A stretch of 64,000 nucleotides of DNA from Eutreptiella sp. 'Long Island Sound 2002' (Eukaryota; Euglenozoa; Euglenophyceae; Eutreptiales; Eutreptiaceae): contig OZ038398.1 of NCBI GenBank assembly GCA_964036045.1, forward strand, positions 28,326,309-28,390,308, given 5' to 3'. Below the pieces are notes generated by a model that saw only the letters and a program-made list of their open reading frames with translations, had not been told where the DNA came from and searched no databases. The position numbers were made by a program, and so were the translations under genes. Every line of letters starts with the position of its first letter. Position 1 is the stretch's first letter. Shown here piece by piece: positions 1 through 10,397 of this stretch.

Positions 1-28
1 TGTTGATTACAGTCGAGGGTATCTACCC

Positions 29-1702
29 ATGATCTCTTTTGAGGAGTGGAAGAATATAAGCAGGTCTACCATTACCACTGCGCTCTTCCTGGACTGGGAA
101 AAGAACCAGTGCAAAGGCAATGTCCCAGAGTGGTATCCTGTCTACGGCGCTGACATTCAAGCCACACAATTGTATTGCATGCACTCCGACTTCCCTGCGG
201 TGCAGCTGAAGCAAGCACATGTTGATGAGTGGTTCACTCCTGGCAAGGGCGTGCCCATTCCCGAAGCTGAAGGTCGCCAAGCAAACGAGATCCCCTCCGT
301 GGCACTGCTGAACTGGCGGAAGCATGCGTTGGGCGACAATGTGTGGTTTTCTGATTTATGGAAAGGCAAATGCCGATTCCGCTGGAATAACAAGTGGAAC
401 CGCACCGCAGTGGAGTGGCAGCGGCGACATCTGCCGCGGCAATACGTGGCCCTCAAGATCCGCAGCGGGGACTGGTTACGGGACTACTGGCTTCCCAAGC
501 AGCGGGAGGATGTGCAGACCTGCTTTGACCACATGGTCGAGGCTGTCCTTTATTACCACAAACTGATGGGACTCCCACCCGATGCCCCCACCTTCATTGC
601 AACAGAATGGCCCCATCCTCCGGAGAGCAGATGGTGGTTTCCATCAATGCAGTACCTCACCGCCGCCTTCAACTCTCTATACCAGAGGCTGAATTTAGTC
701 ACCTACAAGAATCCAGAGTTGGACATTGGGATTGTCACAATTATCCAGTTTGATATCCTGCTCAATGCTGCCATCGTTGTTGGGCTCGAGGACACGATGC
801 TCGGGCTTGTGAGGCAGTACAGACCATCATTGCCATTGGCTTTGGTCGGGAGCCAGTCGGGCAGGAAATGTGACAACTGGAACCCTCCAGCAAAAGATGC
901 ACCTCCGCATCGGTTTTTGTACTTGGTCCAGGGCCACACGTTCCTTGAGAAGATGAAGTACTCCGATGATTCAGATCTGCTCTGTCTGACATGGGGGACA
1001 AGATCCGAGCACTGTGACTTCGAACCACAGACAACATGGACATCAGGGCGGAACCATCTGTGGATGAAGGCTGTCAGACTGCCGCGCAGATATGATTACT
1101 ATATTTTCCTGGATGACGATGTGACTCTCACAAGTGTGCGGGACTTTGAAGCGAAATGTCTCAAGTGGAGACCCGCCGTTGCAGTCCCAGGGGCAGGTAT
1201 TCATCTTCCAACGCAGCTTCCACCCGATTACACCAAAGAGACTGAGGCACTCAAGATCACTTCATATGCCGCCCTGTTCAATGCATATCATCACGACGTG
1301 TTCTTCAATAGCCTCGTCCTGCCTTATTGGGACGGGCAGGACGAGTTCTCTTGGTGGAGCTCTCAGCTGTATGCCATCTACCTGGCCCAGATTTTCCACC
1401 CCGACGAATTGTACGGGTTCCAAACAGTAGGGGTTGGCAATGCCAAGCACGGCAAGTACCCCCAGAACTGGGACTTGGACATCATGAACAAGCCTTTCAT
1501 TGAGGAGTGCCTTCCGGACAGCGAATTCAGGGAAGCGCACTGGAAACACTTTGCGTCTGAGGCCCAGGTTCAGCACACGCCTCTGCCTGCGGACAGGTCG
1601 CATAGCTTGAGCAAAGAGACGTTGGATAAGTACTTGAACCAGCCTACGAAGTACTGGCAACGGATTAGAGAGATCAGGGATCGGGCGTTCTCTCAGCCCT
1701 GA
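29..1702 (+). CDS. Two-domain glycosyltransferase: fucosyltransferase-like half plus DDD-motif half (5' end possibly cut)
   Basis: An uninterrupted 557-codon frame ends at TGA 1700-1702. It is also open from base 2 to this ATG, so the true start may lie left of the window. Around residues 138-150 the motif VALKIRSGD resembles the HxRRGD-type donor-binding loop of GDP-fucose protein O-/alpha-1,6-fucosyltransferases. Residues 236-257 (FDILLNAAIVVG) resemble the later 'D..LL..AD..VG' block of that superfamily. A second domain starts near residue 295 (FLYLVQGHTFLEK) and contains YYIFLDDDVTL at about 357-367, a likely DxD-type metal/nucleotide-sugar site. No membrane anchor is visible, which would fit a missing N-terminus. 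The probable role is glycan synthesis in the Golgi; donor and acceptor are unknown. Family resemblance is by motif only. No introns are seen in 1.7 kb. Confidence 0.75.
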   Translation: MISFEEWKNISRSTITTALFLDWEKNQCKGNVPEWYPVYGADIQATQLYCMHSDFPAVQLKQAHVDEWFTPGKGVPIPEAEGRQANEIPSVALLNWRKHALGDNVWFSDLWKGKCRFRWNNKWNRTAVEWQRRHLPRQYVALKIRSGDWLRDYWLPKQREDVQTCFDHMVEAVLYYHKLMGLPPDAPTFIATEWPHPPESRWWFPSMQYLTAAFNSLYQRLNLVTYKNPELDIGIVTIIQFDILLNAAIVVGLEDTMLGLVRQYRPSLPLALVGSQSGRKCDNWNPPAKDAPPHRFLYLVQGHTFLEKMKYSDDSDLLCLTWGTRSEHCDFEPQTTWTSGRNHLWMKAVRLPRRYDYYIFLDDDVTLTSVRDFEAKCLKWRPAVAVPGAGIHLPTQLPPDYTKETEALKITSYAALFNAYHHDVFFNSLVLPYWDGQDEFSWWSSQLYAIYLAQIFHPDELYGFQTVGVGNAKHGKYPQNWDLDIMNKPFIEECLPDSEFREAHWKHFASEAQVQHTPLPADRSHSLSKETLDKYLNQPTKYWQRIREIRDRAFSQP

Positions 1703-3651
1703 CCTGATGGCATAGCAGTATTACACCCCACACCATCAGTTTCTGGGCGTTCTTCTCAGACATTCGACCTCTGGGCCACCTGTTCCCCCGCGTGGGGACC
1801 TCCAGATGGCAGGGGTGATGCAGCCACTTTGATTCACACTGCTGCTGTATTATGGGGGATTATAAAACACACGCATACTAACCCCCGGCGGGAACACCCC
1901 ACCTCAGGGCACGGCTGTGGAGTGACGCCCCCCCCCCCCTGCCCCTTTTGCAACCCCCCCCCCCCCCCCCCCTCCAGGCCCTCCGGCCCCAAGATAGTGC
2001 AGACTAGTTGGGTCTACAACCACTGAGCCACGATTCCCGTGCCTGTGACCCATGATTCCATTTTATAAAAACCCAGGTTTCCCCAGAAACCCCAGTTTGG
2101 CACCACTGCCTCTCTTGTCCACACTGCGCGCTCCCGCCCGTCAGATGGTTGTTCGACTTATACTGTGCCCGTGTCTTGAGGGCAGGGAGGATCAAGAGAA
2201 CCAGCCAAACAATCCTGTTCTGTGAAAGACAGTTCGGTGACCTGAACCCCTGACCACACTGGGACCTCCTTCATCGGGTGAATGCAACGCATCAGCCCCA
2301 GGGTTAGGGTGTGGTCTGTGGGTTGGCCCAAGCAGTGCTCTTTCCTTCAGCCAGGGGCGCCTCTTTCTTCTTTGCCATCGTGCCGCATATCTGGGGCAAC
2401 GCAGGGCACTACGTGCTCTCCTGAGAGCTCTAGCGCAGACAATGAGGCTTCGTTTCGACGACAGTTTTGAGATTGTGGGGTCATTCACATATCTCTTCAC
2501 AGCTTTCGCAGAATTCTTCTTTCAGGCAACACGAGTCCCGACTTGGGCGGTGCATGTGCACGATGTGCCTTCAGGCTGACACCGCGGCTCTTTTGTTATT
2601 GCGCATCAAACATGACTGAAACATCTCGGGCTGCTGTCTCTGGGCTTTGTGACCCCAGCCAAGTTCAGTGGTGCCACGTGATGTCACTCGGGGTGTCTTT
2701 CTATCCAGTGGGTGTTCTCTGCTGCTTGTGGGGAGGGGCAAGCAGGCTTGGTCTGGCCCAGCCTTTGCCACTCCATCTGCTGAGGCGGTCCCAAGTGGTG
2801 CCCCCCAACATTGACAATGTGCGAATGGCCAGCCCGGTTGGCTCGTCTCAGAAAGGCTTGTGAGAACGGCATGAGTTCTGGCGACACCCCCCTGTTCCCG
2901 AGGGATCAGGGTGTGTTTTTGCTCTCTGATGATGGTCTGCACATGCCTACAATAGGGAGAAACATATCTGGTGGGTGGTCCGGAATGGACACTGTCAACA
3001 GAGATATGTTACTTGCCTAACGAGGATCTGTTGAGGGTCTTTGAGCGTTGCTGAGGCCCCGTTGAGGGTGCGGATGGGTATCGATCAAGGAGATGCGTTG
3101 AGGCAAGAGCCTTCTTCTGAGTCGAGCCGTGAGTATGTGGCATTATGTACCCGACATCTGAAGGTAGTGGCGCCATTTCTCGCACCAGTGTCGAATGTGC
3201 CTTACAGGCACCTTGGACACCAGTAGCTCGAGAACCTTCAACGACGATCTCTACCCAACGGCTACCATAAAAAGCCCCCTGTCTGCACATGCTCATCACA
3301 TGGATGGCTCGAAATTCAAATTGAATTGCACTTCAATGCTGTGGTTTGTGTCATGAGGTTCAGGGGAAACGATCTGGGTGCGACGAAGTTCCACGGTTTA
3401 AAAGGTTGTTTTGGAATCTGCAAGGCACACCCTGTTCAACATACGGGAGTGTGGCCCCCCGGTATTTATGCACCCACTTTGTGATTTTGGATCTGGGGAT
3501 GGTTGTCGTCCATAAATGTTGAACCTATTGTTGTTGTGCCTATGCCAGGAAGCAACATTGCATGTGCCTCCACGGGCATGAATGCCTCGTCATCAATGGT
3601 GTACCCTTTCCTTTCACTGCTTGTGTCTTCTGAGGACACACGAAGACAGCT
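1703..3651. other. Intergenic stretch without recognisable gene
   Basis: Only short, unconvincing frames occur here. Two C-runs (12 and 19 bases) lie at about 1928-1971, just downstream of the glycosyltransferase gene. No RNA gene or transposon domain was recognised. Confidence 0.5.
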
Positions 3652-3720
3652 CCTTTGTCCAAACAACGCGAGGTGCTGTTTCCGCAGCTTTTTGAAACCT
3701 TACCATTGTTTGGACAGGGG
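3652..3720. repeat. Hairpin repeat next to a G-run (copy 1)
   Basis: The arms GTCCAAACAA and TTGTTTGGAC are exact inverted repeats separated by about 40 bases. The interior contains GTTTCCG preceded by a small nested palindrome, and a run of G follows at once. The same layout recurs at 58234-58300, and more loosely at 57991-58053, so this is a small dispersed fold-back family. Confidence 0.5.
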
Positions 3721-4743
3721 GGGGGTGTTGGACCCACCCACGCCTGAGGTCTCGCTACACAGCATGAAGCCCTGCCCAGGTTTTACAAGGGTTCAGATTG
3801 TCTGATGCCTGTCCCTGTGCAAATTGCAGGGCCAACATGCGTCATGTACGCGCCACACCACCAGTATTCAACCAGTATGACTGGGGAGGCACTGTCAAAG
3901 GACACCATAGTAGGATGCGCCAACTCAGATAAGCCATGATTAATTGCCAGTCTCCACAAACGTGACTCCTCACTTGGATCGCTTCGCCCAAAGAACCATT
4001 TCGCGATGGCACGATGGCACGTGTGTGTCACATCTGACATGGGTCGTTTGGGCTGGGGTCCAGCTGCACGCCGAATGATGTGTGCAACCCCCTCCCCCTC
4101 CCCCCATCCCTTTCCCGTTGCTCCTGGCACCGTAGCTCAGGAACCCAAAGAGACACTCTCAGTTTTCAGAGGGCTCAGACGCAGATACAGAATCAGACAA
4201 TGTCACCAGGAGACGGTCGTCAACCTCTTGCAGTGAAAGGGAATGACCGCCGGGTGCAGACACGAGGCGGCAAGGCCTCAGCAGGCCATGCCTGGGGCTG
4301 TACATACACCTCTTGAGTATTGTCGCATAGCAGATGAATGTGTGCCTCTTTGCTCTTTGACCAATTGAAAAATTGGCTGGAATTGTCTGGGCGTGGACAT
4401 CCAGCGTCAGCGCCGGACCACAATTATGCCCTCCCCTTGCACTAACATGGCCTTGTCTACTCACACCGACGCTTTCTGACCACTGTCTGACTGCAGTTTT
4501 GGTGATCAAGAATGGGAGATTACATGTCTGTGAGCCGGTTGCAGTGCGAAATCGGGGCTGGGTCGTGCATTTGAGATTTGTTTCCGCTCATAACAACATT
4601 CTTGCCTGCCACCCAGTTCTGGCTGTTCTCATGTGATTGTCAGCAAATTGCCCCCCCCCTTGAACCATCTGCCTGAAGGTCATGTGTAAATGGTAAGCAC
4701 CGCCTTGTCTACCACGTCCATAGAAGCACCACCGACCCTCTTT

Positions 4744-4838
4744 GGGGGCGCCTTAAGCGCAGTGCGCGCCCAGTGCGACTATTTGGGCGTCTGGCCATAG
4801 TAGAAATCCATACTTTGTGGTACTTTGGGCATCATTGT
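4744..4838 (+). repeat. Dispersed ~100-bp repeat A, copy 1
   Basis: It begins GGGGGCGCCTTAAGCGCAG and continues through an ACTATTTGGGCGTCTGGCC block to a CCATACTTTGTG block. Two closer-matching copies follow at 6309 and 6867. This copy is the most diverged. Its spacing relative to repeat B suggests that A and B are the two ends of one decayed transposon family. Confidence 0.6.
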
Positions 4839-5190
4839 TGATGGAACTCTAAACCCTGTACCCCTGTGCGACTTGGATCAGGTAGTGCTTGAAGAGGTTG
4901 TGGCCGAAAATCGTGGCCTGACTCTTGAGGACCTCAAAAAACGATGTCTTGAGCACACCTCTGTCACACTTACAGGGCATGAGTCCTCTGAAGACCGGGA
5001 AATGCCTAGGGAACGCCTGTTTACGCCAGTAAACTATAGTTTAAGGCACGTGTGCCTGGTCCTCTGTAGACTCACTGAGCCCGACAGTGATTTGTGTGAC
5101 CTGAGCATATGAGTGCAGTGCCTGCAATGTGTGTCTAAACCTCCGGTCGAGGATGCTGAGGATCGGCTGACCAAGATTGCCAGCATGAGG

Positions 5191-5330
5191 GAAGGTAGTT
5201 TGCAATTTTGTCGAGCTGGGGCAGTTTGGGTCGCCTAATTCTAAGGGCGTTTCCAAGGGGCGTGCTTGGGCGCTCTTCGGGGGGAGCATAGTATAATAGT
5301 AGCGTGCATTGCAAGGATTCTCCCTTTGAG
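5191..5330 (+). repeat. Dispersed ~140-bp repeat B, copy 1
   Basis: It starts GGAAGGTAGTTTGCAA, contains GGGGCAGTTTGGGT and ends near a GCATTGCAAGGATTCTCCC block. It is repeated at 7430 and 7594. It lies about 350 bp after repeat A copy 1, in the same order as the A-transposase-B arrangement further right. Confidence 0.6.
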
Positions 5331-6308
5331 GACAGGGTTGGGCATGATGTTATGGTGGTATTGTGGTGCTAAGCAACGTGTTGCCACGTACCGCATTCGT
5401 GTGGGCGCCTGATGGCCCTTTGTAGGGGGAGTATCAGACGCAGTGCAGGTACTGGGGTTGTTCTGTATCAGGGGGCGCACCGTGCGCTGTGTGTGTGCTG
5501 TGCGAAAAGTCGGCTGTTTTTCACCACCCTTCTGTAGGTGGGTGGTTTTCAGGGGTGCTCCCGGGATAAACAACGTAATAATTGGCGCTGTGCCCGCGCT
5601 ATGCGCGCTCTGTGCGAAAACGCCCCCTTAGCACCCATCCACAGCCCACCAGGGGAAAATGGTAACGCTTGAGATCCCACCAGGTACCACGTAGAACTCC
5701 TCCCCTGGTAGACTATTTCCTAGAGATGTTGTTCAAATGCCTGAAGCGGTGTGCATGCGGCGCGCGCATGGTGCAGATACTCCCCCTCAGGACGGGACCA
5801 GAGTTGTGGGTGCACCTACGGCGCCTTACGGGATGTACTGAGCATGGCAAATGCCAGGGAGAGGGTGATGGGACAAGTTGAACATGCATGATGACAATCA
5901 ATGGTAATTTGCTGCCAATTGATAGGCGCGCTTGTGCTGTGTGATTTGTACTGAGAGAGTTTCCTGGTCTGATGTTGGAGCGCTTCTGTGCTGGTGGAAT
6001 AATTTGCAGTGATTGGAGAGTTGCTTTACGACTGAATTGATTGGACTAAACAGTCAAAATCAGAAAATTTCGAGCCGTTAAGCTAATAATCAACGTGAGA
6101 GCGTCCTGGAGGAAGATCACGGAATTGGCACGCTCCCTTCGGAACGTGTGCGCCGATTCCAAAGGACAGGCGACTCACATTAAGGAAGCAGCAATTTGCA
6201 CTTTTTATCAACCAATTTATCATTTTGATGCAAAGGAAGGAGCAATTTTTTTTTGCATTTCATACAAAAAGATATTGTTGGGCAAACAGACAATCATATT
6301 GATGCCTA

Positions 6309-6410
6309 AGGGGGCGCCTTAAGCGCAGTGCGCGCGCAGTGCAACTATTTGGGCGTCTAGCCGTACTGGAGACCCATACTTTGTGATACTAGGGGGCATC
6401 ATTGTTGCCC
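6309..6410 (+). repeat. Dispersed ~100-bp repeat A, copy 2
   Basis: Nearly the same sequence as copies at 4744 and 6867, including the TAAGGGGGCGCC start and the CGCAGTGCGCGCGCAGTGCA core. It begins with the TTAGGGGG-type end that matches, inverted, the CCCCCTTA/CCCCCTAA ends of repeat B. Confidence 0.6.
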
Positions 6411-6866
6411 CTAACGTAGGTTTTGATCCTTCTTCCACATTGGGGATATGGCATTTTTGGATTGTCACCCACTTTCACCCATTTCCGCCCCGTTTCACAC
6501 TTTTTTGCTCATCCCCACCATGAACTCCCACACTTTGGTGTGGGCCCTTGAGTTGGGGTGACATACTCCCCGGTTTTTGCCTGACCACAGTTGAATGCCC
6601 TATGCGAGGCCGCATCACTGCTGATAAGGATGCGTGGTTGTACCACAAGTGGAAACCGGAGTTTGACGTGGATTCCCTCCTACAAGCCACTTTGCCCCAC
6701 GGTCCAGTGGAGGATGAGGTGGACACATATGAGGCCTTGGCACTAGCTGGTAGGGTGAGTGAGCTTTCAAATGCCGCCACTCCAAAGCATTCTGATTTTG
6801 TATTTAGTTGACAATTGAACAGAAAAGAGGATATGTGTGTGTCTTTCCGCATTTTGCATGATGTCT

Positions 6867-6971
6867 TAGGGGGCGCCTCAAGCGCAGTGCGCGCGCAGTG
6901 CAACTATTTGGGCGTCTGGCCGTACTAGAGACCCATACTTTGAGATACTAGGGGCCCCTAGGGGCATCATG
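6867..6971 (+). repeat. Dispersed ~100-bp repeat A, copy 3 (left end of DDE transposon relic)
   Basis: This copy begins TTAGGGGGCGCC and lies about 210 bp left of the DDE transposase fragment at 7081. Together with repeat B at 7430-7744, which ends CCCCCTAA, it plausibly forms the left terminal region of one element. Confidence 0.6.
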
Positions 6972-7080
6972 GTGACCCGTAGCGGAGGTTTTGAGTTCTG
7001 ATTTTGTCCCCCTTTGTTGGGGACCCCCGAGAATGCAGGGGTGATGTAGCATTTCCGCCATTGACATTGCCATTGACAGC

Positions 7081-7437
7081 TTGGGCAACATCGTTTGGAT
7101 TTGTCCGTTGGCCCCGGGGACATCGGCGGATGTTCTCATTTGGGATCGCGAGGGGCCCAAAAGGGTGAAGGGACATTATATGGATTATGAGATTGGCTCC
7201 ATGGATGGTGCATACAAGGGGCGCCTCCATGTGGCATGGCCATTTATCGGTCGAAAGACGTTGACCGAGCGACAAAAGGAGTACAATGATGTTCATGGTT
7301 TCTATAGGGCACGCATTGAGCACTTGTTTGCACGCATGTGGCACTGGGGCATCGTAAGGAACATATGGAGGGGATCCGATGCGCTGTTCATGGCTTTTCC
7401 AGTTGTGCATGATGTGTGTTATGTGAAGGGAAGGTAG
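7081..7437 (+). pseudogene. Harbinger/DDE_4-type transposase, C-terminal catalytic fragment
   Basis: The frame is open from about 7045 to the stop at 7435-7437 and has no convincing ATG. It shows features typical of HARBI1-like DDE_4 nucleases. These are a hydrophobic strand ending in ADVLIWD, then IGSMDGAYKG with the second catalytic Asp candidate, then PFIGRK-LTERQKEYN and FYRARIEHLFARMWHWGIV, with the Arg-Ile-Glu holding the likely catalytic Glu. The N-terminal helix-turn-helix part is missing or lost, so this is a non-autonomous relic. Repeats A (left) and B (right) flank it and probably mark the element's ends. The superfamily call is by motif order only. Confidence 0.7.
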
Positions 7438-7592
7438 TTTGCAACTTTCTTGAGCTGGGGCAGTTTGGGTCACCTAATTCTAAGGGCGTTTCCAAGGGGT
7501 GTGCTTGGGGGCTCTTCGGGGGGAACGTAGTCTAAAAGTAGTGCGCAGTGCGCGCGCAGTGCACGCGCAGTGCAAAGACTCCCCCTTATGTG
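7430..7592 (+). repeat. Dispersed repeat B, copy 2
   Basis: It overlaps the last codons of the DDE fragment and ends in a GCGCAGTGCGCGCGCAGTGC-type stretch followed by CCCCCTTA. It is immediately followed by copy 3, giving a tandem pair. Confidence 0.6.
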
Positions 7593-7593
7593 A

Positions 7594-7744
7594 GGGGAAG
7601 GTAGCTTGCATTTGTCTTTAGCTAGGGCAGTTTGGGTGACCTAAATTTGGGAGCATTTGGAAGGGGTGTGCCTTGGGGTTCTTTCGGGAGGACCTACTCT
7701 AAAAGTAGCGCGCAGTGCGCGCGCAGTGCAAGGATTCCCCCTAA
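7594..7744 (+). repeat. Dispersed repeat B, copy 3
   Basis: Tandem neighbour of copy 2 with the same GGAAGGTAG start and the same CGCAGTGC-rich end, finishing CCCCCTAA, which is the inverse of the TTAGGGGG start of repeat A. Confidence 0.6.
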
Positions 7745-10282
7745 CATTGAAACTGACCTTTTGCAAAATTCTTTGCAATCCCATGTCCCCTACTTCAAAT
7801 TTGTACCCTTGATCTGTTATGGAAAAGGAAACAGATTGGTGACCGCTTCTGACGGGCAGGTGTATTCAGCTTGGGAGCAATGTGCATCAAAAAATGACAA
7901 ATTGGTTGTTTTTTAGCAATATTTTTTGCACATCACCACACTGTTTAAGGCACGGCTCAGACTTGTTTGGGAAAGGAATATTAAACAAATTGCGGGTCAG
8001 GCTCACATACATGGGTGGCTGGTGGACTTCCATGGTCAGGATAACATACATGAAGTGCCATGTAGGTTCACCTGACATCCCTTTTTATACCGATTGTCTA
8101 CAAAATTTTGAAAATTCTTAGGCGCAACAACTGGTGGCTACCACAGCCAATGGTGATTTTATTATACCAAAATAGCCGTTTGCATGATTCGCTGCATATC
8201 ACTGGCTGCTCATCAAGTTTTAGTGGCAAGTCTGTTATGGGGTTTTGCAAACCAATTTTCTCTGTATTCTTTAGACAAAATATTGTTAACAGTTTCAACA
8301 TAGGTGATTTTGATGGCAAATCAACGATTTTGAAAGTTTCAAGAAAATCCATACTATATCTCGCCTGCCACTGCCCCCATACCGACCCTCCTGAACATTG
8401 CACCCCACTGATGCAAGTCCTTGACCAGTGTAGACACAACATTTGCCAAATCCTTAACCAACGCCACCTACTCACACACTGGGGGCCAGGCTGAGCAGCT
8501 ACATTCGGCGTTGTCACAAACATTTTGAGGTTGCTTGCAACAATGCCCTCCGAATGTACACACAGGTGACACACACAGCACACATGCAGGCGCACCACAC
8601 CTCTGTAGGAGATGTACCAGTTGGTCACACAGCATGATTTGAAGAGTTTCTTCGCTCCAGATTTGATGGAATCTTTCCATTACAGCCATACAACTGCTTT
8701 TCCTGACTACATATGCAACAGGCCGATTTTGGGTCGCTTTGGCGCGGCAGTACCCACTGCACCACCAGGCACCAGAGTAACCTGCAGGCACAGGTCCATG
8801 TTCCTGGTATGATTGCACTGTGCCCTACAGCACTGGTATAGAGACCAGGCAGTCAGCCTGAGCGTTTTCCCACTACTCCGCCTAAGATGGCACCAACAGC
8901 ACAAGTTTTGCTACAAGTTTTGGAGACAAGGGGTTTTAGACAATGCCTTTTTCCAAAAGAGGTAATCTTTTTGGGCTTTAGAGCAGTTCATTTGTAAAAT
9001 GCCCAGAGGAAACCTTTTAAAAACCTCTTACCTCTTTCACATAAAGGTCATGGTTTCATTTTTTGAGAAAGGTACTATGCCTTAACAAGGCAAGTTGATT
9101 GCAAACCCGTGCAAACTAGCCAAGAAGGTAAATTACCTCACAAAGCAGAAATAAACACCTCATTATTCCATGAAATCAGCTAGATTTCTGCAATGTAGCA
9201 GAAAGGAGATGTAATTATTGAACGGAATAAAAGTTGCAAGAACGCAGTTCTTTGAAACTTGATTGGCGCCCATCCTCAATTCGATCCAATGATGTTGGCC
9301 TCAAACCAGCAAAGGCTTGGTGCGGTGCTGTGGTGGTAAATTTATCAATCAACCGATTTGTCGCTGATGATTGGACTGGGGCATGATGCAGGTTTTGGAG
9401 GTAAGAGGCTGCAAGAGGTTTTTTTTTAATACATCAGGCCTGTGCTATTGCTTGAACATTGTGTGACGCTGTGAATCTCCTCCTCGTCTGCACTGCGTGC
9501 ATGATTTGTGTTGCTTGTTAGATCGGGTGTGAGGTTTGCACTCAGAATCAAACTTGAATTTGAAGTCATTTCGCTCATTGTTGGGCTTTGGTATCATATT
9601 TCAGTTGCTCGCAGTGTTGTTCGTCGTTTTGATCGTTCCCAGTTGCTTTCATTTCACTATCCTCTCATTTCCTTCCTTGATTTCTTTTCCTACAAGTAGT
9701 TGAGTTTCTTCAATGCATGACACTCTTCCTTTGTGCATTCTTGACATTCTCCTTCTTTTGCAGGCCAAGTAAATCATATACTATACATCTTGCCATGCAT
9801 GAAGTTGTGGTTGCAAAAGTGTTTTTGTGTTGCTGCCCCCCCCCCCCCTTTTTTTAGAGATAATAGCGTCCTTTACCGCTCGGTATGTGGTGGACTCCTG
9901 CACGGCCTTTCATTTTTATTGTTATTTTCCTATTTCTGTCTCGTGGCTGCGTAGGTACGCACAGAACTGCGCTGCACTCCATTCAATACATATTTACATG
10001 CGTTCTTTGCCGCACGTTCTATGCCACCCAGCCACAACAGGCGAACCTTGCAGAGCCGATTGCCTTACCCTTGATGTGCTTTCGAAGAGAAGGAAAGCGG
10101 GCGATCCTTGCCTTGTGAAATTTAAACCATCATGGGTCGCTAGTGATTGGTGGCCTTGGTGATTTGTGATCTATGGGATCTTCGCCTCATAGCCTTAAAC
10201 TATTTGCGACAAGAAATCAGTGAAAGGCACGAATCACCTCATCCTCATTTTAGAGATCAATGGGATTTTGTTTTCGCTGAAG
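7745..10282. other. Non-coding, locally AT-richer stretch
   Basis: No recognisable protein domain or RNA gene was seen. About 8900-9800 is visibly AT-richer than the surroundings and could be intron sequence of the gene whose candidate exon starts at 10283. A C-run lies at 9837-9849. Confidence 0.4.
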
Positions 10283-10397
10283 GTTACGTCTCGGTCCCGA
10301 AAGGGACAATGCAAGACGAGGCTCGCATCTTCTGCCACCAGTGTGGCACTAGATTCCGGCCGGATGCCCGATTTTGCATGCAATGCGGCACACCCAG
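10283..10397 (+). CDS. Possible internal exon: double zinc-ribbon (CxxC...CxxC)
   Basis: The peptide contains FCHQCGTRFRPDARFCMQCG, two CxxC knuckles 13 residues apart as in zinc-ribbon ('double zinc ribbon') domains. The segment is preceded by a T-rich tract and AG (10281-10282). It is followed directly by GTATGG (10398), so it fits an exon ending within a codon. Neighbouring exons were not identified and the function is unknown; such ribbons occur in many regulatory and membrane proteins. Confidence 0.45.

Noticed and set aside
4128-4145. CCGTAGCTCAGG as a tRNA D-arm
   Set aside because: No B box or foldable tRNA body follows; a chance match.
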